Of a stretch of DNA of 64,000 bases, positions 60,396-64,000 are shown in pieces (position 1 is the first letter of the stretch; each line of letters starts with the position of its first letter). Origin of the DNA: Paracentrotus lividus (taxonomy: Eukaryota > Echinodermata > Echinoidea > Camarodonta > Echinidae). Under the pieces are notes generated by a model. The model was not told the DNA's origin, made no database searches, and saw nothing but the letters and a program-made list of their open reading frames with translations. Both the position numbers and the translations under genes were made by a program. Location of the stretch: NCBI GenBank assembly GCA_940671915.1, contig CALNVZ010003434.1, forward strand, positions 26,839,674-26,903,673, in the 5' to 3' direction.

Positions 60396-62488
60396 TAGGT
60401 TGTATATGGGTGTGTGTGATGAGGATGTGGATGTGTACTATTTGCGTTGTGTATGTGTAAATGAGGTTGCATGTGGCTATGTGTCTTCACATAAGTAATG
60501 AATTCTCAATTTGTTTATTCTTCACCCAGCCACTTGGAGCAATTGAGTTTCTGCTGTCTTTTGAAGATTGCCTGTTATTCAGTCATGCGTGCAAAGATTT
60601 AAATGAAAAAGGTACCAACATATGCTAGGATGATGACTCTACCAAGACATATTGTGAAACCCATGATCAAATATTTATAATTTTCACTGGACAACTTCAA
60701 AATGATGGGACATTTTTATTGACTCACTCTGTACATTTATTACTTCTGAGGAAAACGCATTTGTTTTCGATATTTTTCTACATCCGTCTATGGAAAAGTA
60801 ATATAAGAAAGAGAATTTTCTATTGGTTGCTTTTAAAATCGAGGTCAACAGTTCAAAGATATATACCTACCTGAATAAAGATGTGATATAAAACCCCAAT
60901 TTTCACATAAAGTGGATGTAATATCTTTTTGAACGGTGCTTTTTATTTGTGTTGAATGATGTTGGGAAAAAAGAATGATGATATTTATTTCAAAGCATCA
61001 AATGAAGAAATCTACTAACAGGGTCGGATTTTACGGCTAAAACATTTAGAAGCAATTCGTAAAGAGGTTTTAATCACGGTATTGTCACAAGGTATTGTCT
61101 CATTAATTTCAGATTGTTTATCGAACCCCTGTCAGTATAGCGGAACATGCGAGGAAACGGAGACAGGATTCAATTGTACATGTTTACAAAGTTACTATGG
61201 GGACAGATGCGAGTATGGTGACTATAACAACCCTTTCTAACATGATTTTGATATAATTTCCAGGATGTGCTTTTGGGATTTTGTTTTGTTTTACACGTAC
61301 GAATCAAATAACGATGTTAACATAGCAATGGTACTGTAAAAAAAACAATCAAATCATCAATGAATATCTATGTACACTTTGGTTAAGTGTGAAAAACACT
61401 TGTTAATTATGTTTATACGCATGTGGTGTACATTTTGGAAAATACTGTTCTCAGCACGACCAATACATTTTTTTTTTTTCGACCTGTAATTTTTAAAACA
61501 GAATTACAAAGAAGACGAAAATGAAGGGAACAATAATAAATACGTGTAGAAATATCAGAAAGAGGAATAGAGATGCCAGAATGAAAGAATGGTAGGAATA
61601 GAGACTGTTTAAAGCATCTGACAATAAATTAATTAAAATGTTTGTGCTATTAGATCTCGAAACGTATGGATATGTCGTCGTCCGTAGATTATGATTTTTT
61701 TTTCCAAATTACTAAAGCAAACCGAAACACTATAAATCATACCTTGGCTCATTATAATTATTAGATACATTCATCCGTTCCTTGAAAGTCCTCGGTGGAA
61801 GTGAGAATGAAGGAAGAATCGCTTTTACATCTAATTCTCCTCACGGAACATATATGTCAATCCACCAAGGAGATTGGTCCAGAAACAAATCACGATTGGT
61901 CTGCCAGTATCTCGGATTTGAAGGTAATTTTGATTAGTGATATTTTAATACTTGATGATGAGATACTGACATTATTACGTTTTACATTCACGGTCCAGAT
62001 CTTGGGCAGTAAGCCGTGATATAAATAATTTACTTATTCAGCAAATTATTTTAGAGTGCCTATTTGGAATATATCAAAAATGAACATTAATTTTGTAAAA
62101 GTGAAATTTTTGATTCCCATTTTACAGGCTACTGTCTCAATTATTTTCTAATTATTTAGAAAATCACCACTTTGGTCTTGGTACGTCGTAACAAAAGCAG
62201 TAAATAAAAGATGAAGCGTTCAGTCATTTGTAATCATTTTAATTTTCATTAATTCGATTAAAACGTGCTGTAAAAAAATATTACATCATTATATTATGTA
62301 TATGTTTTTCATAGACGCATATGCAACAGTAGGTGGTGATCTCTTCGAGGTATCCTCATTAGACAATAAGTCACAGACTGTGAAAGTAAGATGTCCTGAT
62401 AATGTGAAGAGCATAACCGAGTGTTGGTACGATGAACTTGATGATGAGATTCCTAGGGATGAGAGTCTAGCGGTCGTCTGCTGTGCAG
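56330..62488 (+). CDS. Secreted/receptor protein with EGF and SRCR-like domains, 3' partial
   Basis: Exons that can be placed: 56330-56363 (signal peptide), 57750-57917, a likely exon from 58670, 61113-61217 (EGF), 61765-61923 and 62315-62488 (SRCR halves). All clear exons are phase 1 at the junctions, as in shuffled extracellular modules. The signal peptide reads MKTWLILLQGAVLVACQS across the first junction. The SRCR domain is split over two exons, as in group A. Echinoderms have large SRCR families linked to immune cells; a defence role here is inference. The gene runs off the right edge and has no firm family name. Confidence 0.7.
56440..56560. repeat. (ATT)n microsatellite
   Basis: About 120 bp of TTA/TCA repeat in intron 1 of the EGF/SRCR gene. 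Confidence 0.97.
57235..57345. repeat. GA-rich tract
   Basis: Purine-rich AGAGAGA/GACAG sequence in the intron. Confidence 0.8.
57420..57645. repeat. ~80-bp diverged tandem repeat
   Basis: Four units share AGATTGCAAGTTAGTGAATG and CTTCTCTTCT-like sequence. Confidence 0.7.
57750..57917 (+). CDS. EGF/SRCR gene exon 2, cysteine-containing module
   Basis: After an ATTACAG acceptor it reads VLVACQSCPHLTKQSCPL, NGDVVQSVLKVV and ITKGYYCAVPG before GTAAGA. Five cysteines; the domain is not recognised (perhaps a degenerate sushi-like module). An alternative acceptor at 57728 is possible. Confidence 0.6.
58098..58142. repeat. T homopolymer, ~45 bases
   Basis: Uninterrupted T run in the intron. Confidence 0.95.
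58670..58769 (+). CDS. EGF/SRCR gene, likely exon 3 (end uncertain)
   Basis: A TTTCAG acceptor in the right phase leads to VQCGQEDTIFDRFYSDSFF and LKRCA. The frame closes at 58881; the listed end is one possible donor (GTACTA) and does not give the phase of the EGF exon. Confidence 0.35.
59687..60731. mobile_element. TA-flanked element with ~220-bp TIRs (mariner-like ends)
   Basis: TA at 59685-59686 and 60732-60733. Ends CAGAGTGAGTCAAAAATAAC and inverse; the arms match through GGTACCATTTTCATTT-like and GCCAAGTGGC-like sequence. The interior is CA/GT microsatellite with an ~88-bp duplication (60099-60186 and 60276-60362). No transposase. Confidence 0.85.
61113..61217 (+). CDS. EGF-like domain exon
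   Basis: 35 codons, phase 1-1. It reads DCLSNPCQYSGTCEETETGF and NCTCLQSYYGDRCEY, with six cysteines in EGF spacing. Confidence 0.92.
61765..61923 (+). CDS. SRCR-like domain, first half
   Basis: It reads LKVLGGSENEGRIAFTSNSP, then GDWSRNKSRLVCQYLGFEG, resembling the SRCR start (VRLxGG...GRVE) and VCxxLGF block. Phase 1-1. Confidence 0.75.
62315..62488 (+). CDS. SRCR-like domain, second half
   Basis: It reads VKVRCPDNVKSITECWYDEL and DESLAVVCCAG, the SRCR end pattern (xCxGxExSLxxC ... VxC). Some of the usual cysteines are absent, so it is a divergent domain. The GTAAAA donor shows further exons follow. Confidence 0.75.
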
Positions 62489-62754
62489 GTAAAAGTTTTT
62501 TTTTTTAATATTTACCATATCCATTATTCATCATCATGTTATCCTATTATATACACGCACATGTACATGTATCTCTGAACGAAGTGTCAAATGTTATCTT
62601 ATTTTCCCCAGTTCATTTTGATCAATGATGTATTTTCTGTATTCCATGTCCAAAAGTAGGCATGTTAGAGGGATCCGATACAGACGACCATTTCGTAATT
62701 AAACTATTGCATGTTTACAAGCAACGGTGTGCATAATTTTATTTGTAGGCCCTA

Positions 62755-63913
62755 CCCAGCTAACAATTGGACGTTCTCTGAACGTTTTAAGAACGTTCCA
62801 AGTTCGTTCTATGGACGTTTTGTCAAAACGTTTGGAAAACGTCCTTTTGTGGAAGGTTTTGGACGTTAATAAAACGTTCCAAATGGACGTTAAGAAAACG
62901 TTCCAAATAGACGTTTAGAAAACGTTTTCTAAACGTTTAAAAACCCCAAAAGAACCTTTCGAAAATTTATAAGGACCTGTAGAAAACCTTTGGAACCTTA
63001 TAAAAGTCCAAAAACCTTTTACAACGTTCTGTGGACGTTCTACGGACGTCCAGAAAACCTTTAAAAAAACCTTTGGAACGTTCCATGGACGTTCTGCGGA
63101 CGTCCAGAAAACCTTTAAAACGTTCCGAAAACGTTCTGCGGACGTCCAGAAAACATTTGGAACGTTCAGAAAACGTTTTAAGAATGTCTATAGGAACGTT
63201 TGTAGAACCTATTAAAAACTTATGTAAACAATGTAATAGATGAAAATATGTTATTTGCACCACAAGCTCTTGGCCAAATTGTGAAATGGCACTTAGGAGT
63301 GAAGTTCCTCCAATCAAAATCATGCTTAAAGGGCAGACTTGAGTTGGATTTATTTTGATTTAACACTAAATAATGCTCCAGTAAATTTATATTTTATTGA
63401 AAGTATCGTTTGTAATGGTTAGTTATTACTTTATTTGTTATGTTAGTACATTCCAATACCGAATTAGTGTTTTTTGATCTTTACGTGTGTTTCTGAACAA
63501 TATTACAATAAAACGAAACACCAAAACATGAATTTATTACTGCTAAATAGAAAAAAAAAATCATTAAAAACGTTTATTTCCATATGTATAATGTATTATA
63601 TGCAAATTACCACTCATTTGCATAAAGTCCTATTTGGACGTTTTAAAAACGTTGAGAAAACGTTCAATAAAATATGTCTCGTTATAAGGCTCCAAATAAA
63701 ACGTTTTGTGAACGTTTTGATTAAAACGTTCCATTTTGTAACGTCCAAAGAACGTTTAAAAACGTTCTTTTTGGAACCATTATTTTTTCACAAATTGAAA
63801 GTCCAACTTGGACGTTATATGAACGTTTTCTAAACGTTCATTTCAGACGAGGACCTACGGGACCTGAATAAAACGTTTTTAAAACGTTCTGAAAACGTTT
63901 TGTGTTTGCTGGG
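62755..63913. mobile_element. TA-flanked TIR element packed with AACGTT motifs
   Basis: Ends CCCAGCTAACA and inverse of CCCAGCAAACA; TA at 62753-62754 and 63914-63915. More than 25 AACGTT palindromes occur in two blocks (62770-63200 and 63570-63900), with an AT-rich middle. The frames over it are repeat artefacts. Confidence 0.85.
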
Positions 63914-64000
63914 TACACGTTTATATTGGTTGAAATTCTCCGTGACTCGGAAGATAGTTTTCTCTTAAAAGAAACTGTTTGCATGGTGTGGAGAAAAAAA
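63914..64000. other. Intron of the EGF/SRCR gene, nothing recognised
   Basis: Short AT-rich sequence to the right edge. Confidence 0.4.

Noticed and set aside
62727-63323. Repeated LDVRRTS/RSMDVLRTS frames
   Set aside because: They are translations of the AACGTT/GGACGTCC repeats in both directions.

Overview
The window is AT-rich, intron-rich metazoan DNA. Short exons with canonical splice signals, tRNA-derived SINEs, many terminal-inverted-repeat (TIR) elements and an EGF/SRCR-type gene suggest a marine deuterostome, most likely an echinoderm such as a sea urchin (inference; no species can be named). Three protein-coding genes are supported.

(1) About 1.0-38.5 kb, minus strand: SBNO1 (strawberry notch homologue), a helicase-like transcriptional co-regulator. 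At least 28 coding exons can be placed, from the start codon at 38482 down to 1031. The C-terminal end lies beyond the left edge. Splice phases fit across nearly all junctions; exceptions are exon 7, the 8/9 junction, exon 9 and the 27/28 junction.

(2) 42.1-46.3 kb, plus strand: TMED2 (p24-beta cargo receptor), four coding exons, head-to-head with SBNO1. Exon 2 carries two apparent single-base deletions.

(3) 56.3 kb to the right edge, plus strand: a secreted or membrane gene with a signal peptide, a cysteine-containing module, one EGF domain and an SRCR-like domain split over two exons; partial.

The rest is dominated by repeats. The main oddity is that many SBNO1 exons, and TMED2 exon 2, are accompanied by partial tandem copies of themselves in the adjacent intron, several keeping a splice site in the right phase. 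The extreme case is an array of about 13 units of ~119 bp at 23.37-24.88 kb, each carrying the acceptor and first ~20 codons of SBNO1 exon 14. The second theme is a rich set of transposase-less TIR elements: a TTAA-flanked group (piggyBac-like ends), a TA-flanked group, and three elements (49.7-55.7, 53.3-54.6 and 62.8-63.9 kb) that share TIRs plus dense arrays of one short motif (CCCGG, TTGGTTAA or AACGTT). Nested insertions give internal empty-site controls for two insertions.

Regional layout: 1-8.8 kb, 3' part of SBNO1, mostly one long intron with MITEs; 8.8-17 kb, helicase C-terminal exons with satellites, SINEs and a promoter-bearing TIR element; 17-20.6 kb, repeat-filled intron; 20.6-38.5 kb, remaining SBNO1 exons with mirrored exon fragments and two LINE remnants; 38.5-42.1 kb, divergent promoter interval; 42.1-49.6 kb, TMED2 and its 3' flank; 49.7-55.7 kb, a 6-kb TIR element with nested insertions; 56.3-64 kb, the EGF/SRCR gene with TIR elements in its introns.
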